From Thermocatellispora tengchongensis (GTDB taxonomy: Bacteria; Actinomycetota; Actinomycetes; Streptosporangiales; Streptosporangiaceae), in contig NZ_JACHGN010000004.1 in assembly GCF_014202315.1 (NCBI RefSeq), forward strand, positions 186,001-250,000: DNA of 64,000 nt, written 5' to 3'. Shown here piece by piece: positions 63,538 through 64,000 of the stretch; position 1 is the stretch's first letter, and every line of letters starts with the position of its first letter. The notes beneath the pieces were generated by a model that saw nothing but the letters and a program-made list of their open reading frames with translations, was not told the origin of the DNA and ran no database searches. The translations under genes and the position numbers were made by a program.

Positions 63538-63813
63538 TCACGCGTCGGGGTGCCTGGCCAGATAGTCGATGTAGATAGGGCGCAACGACTCGCCCAGCCG
63601 GCCCTCGCCGGCGACGACGGCGTCGCTGAGCAGGGCCGAGACCCGGCTCAGGTCGTTGGCCGCCTCGTCCTGGTTGCCCCCGGCCGCCTCCGCGGCCGGG
63701 ATCACCTTCAGCAGGTCCCACAGGAACCCCAGGTCACCGTGGCGTACGGCGTAGCGCACCGCACGATCGTGCAGTTCCCTCGCCGACAGCGACTCCAGCT
63801 CGTCCGCGTCCAT
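63538..63813 (-). CDS. Small helical hypothetical protein
   Basis: 91 aa, all helical, acidic: SARELHDRAVRYAVRHGDLG, WDLLKVIPAAEAAGG, LSRVSALLSDAVVAGEGRLG and RPIYIDYLARHPDA. No signal or known motif; similar small proteins seem common in actinobacteria, but I assign no function. ATG 63813 with a GGGGGTGGG site. Converges on the ApbE-like gene with 6 bases between the stops. Confidence 0.7.
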   Translation of the reverse strand: MDADELESLSARELHDRAVRYAVRHGDLGFLWDLLKVIPAAEAAGGNQDEAANDLSRVSALLSDAVVAGEGRLGESLRPIYIDYLARHPDA

Positions 63814-63980
63814 CGGATGCCCACCCCCTTGCGTGGCCTTACCCGAGTCCGTCGTGATCACGCACGGTACCCAGGTGAAGCCGGCCGTAACCCGCTCGTT
63901 CCGCGAGTCGCGGCCCGCGCGGGGCTAGGCTCTGATCAGGGCCGCCGCGCCCGCCGATCCGCATGGGAGGATGCCCGAGC

Positions 63981-64000
63981 GTGAAAATCGTCATCAAGAT
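63981..64000 (+). CDS. Start of a further gene (cut off)
   Basis: GTG at 63981 reads VKIVIK before the window ends; GGGAGG lies at 63965-63970. An ATG at 63971 in another frame directly behind that site is an alternative. Too short to identify. Confidence 0.35.

Overview
The window is about 72% GC, with strong third-position G/C bias, GTG and TTG starts, many 4-base ATGA/GTGA gene overlaps and long mirror-image ORFs on the antisense strands. With the EspR-like and MprAB-like regulators, an IdeR-type iron box and a homodimeric AceE, this points to a filamentous actinobacterium. Streptosporangiaceae (Nonomuraea-like) is my inference; no rRNA or taxonomic marker is present.

Layout. 1-5.4 kb (minus) is an operon for an aldo/keto reductase, a Tat-exported three-subunit molybdenum aldehyde oxidoreductase of PaoABC type and a cut-off enoyl-CoA hydratase, divergent from a TetR regulator over a duplicated operator. 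6-20 kb holds housekeeping and accessory genes: a DMT permease, a GntR regulator followed by aceE, TPR and pirin proteins, a NarL-type two-component pair, a short-chain dehydrogenase/SRPBCC/ArsR operon, a DinB protein, and a DprA-like/phosphoribosyltransferase pair. 20.6-28.1 kb holds a secreted phytase-like protein, an AraC regulator behind a chain of mini-ORFs, and a complete iron-siderophore ABC importer behind an iron box.

28.1-41.6 kb is a catabolic island bounded by two paralogous GntR/FCD regulators. It encodes a 2-hydroxyacid dehydrogenase, a tartrate/D-malate dehydrogenase-like enzyme, an AtuA-like protein with a DUF4387 partner, a flavoprotein dehydrogenase, a binding-protein ABC importer and two alpha/beta hydrolases. 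Five copies of a TTGCTATAGCAA-like palindrome lie in its gene-free gaps and probably form one regulon. The substrate is unknown; a hydroxylated di- or tricarboxylate, perhaps taken up as an ester or lactone, is my best guess.

41.6-54.5 kb looks decayed. It holds remains of a phenazine cluster: phzB intact, phzC truncated and joined to a 5'-truncated, twice-frameshifted phzE, and an FAD monooxygenase with a large internal deletion. It also has a StrR/ParB-like regulator, two ECF sigma factors, and a qcrA-qcrB pair in which qcrB has lost most haem-ligand helices and carries two more frameshifts. 55-60 kb contains a haloacetate-dehalogenase-like hydrolase, an IS5-type transposase remnant, and a 3.3-kb segment between an intact tRNA-Lys and a duplicated 3' half of that tRNA. 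That segment carries an EspR-like/ImmA-like/MAB_1171c-like cassette. The window ends with OsmC, an MprAB-like two-component system and an ApbE-like protein.

All calls come from reading the sequence; no database search was run.
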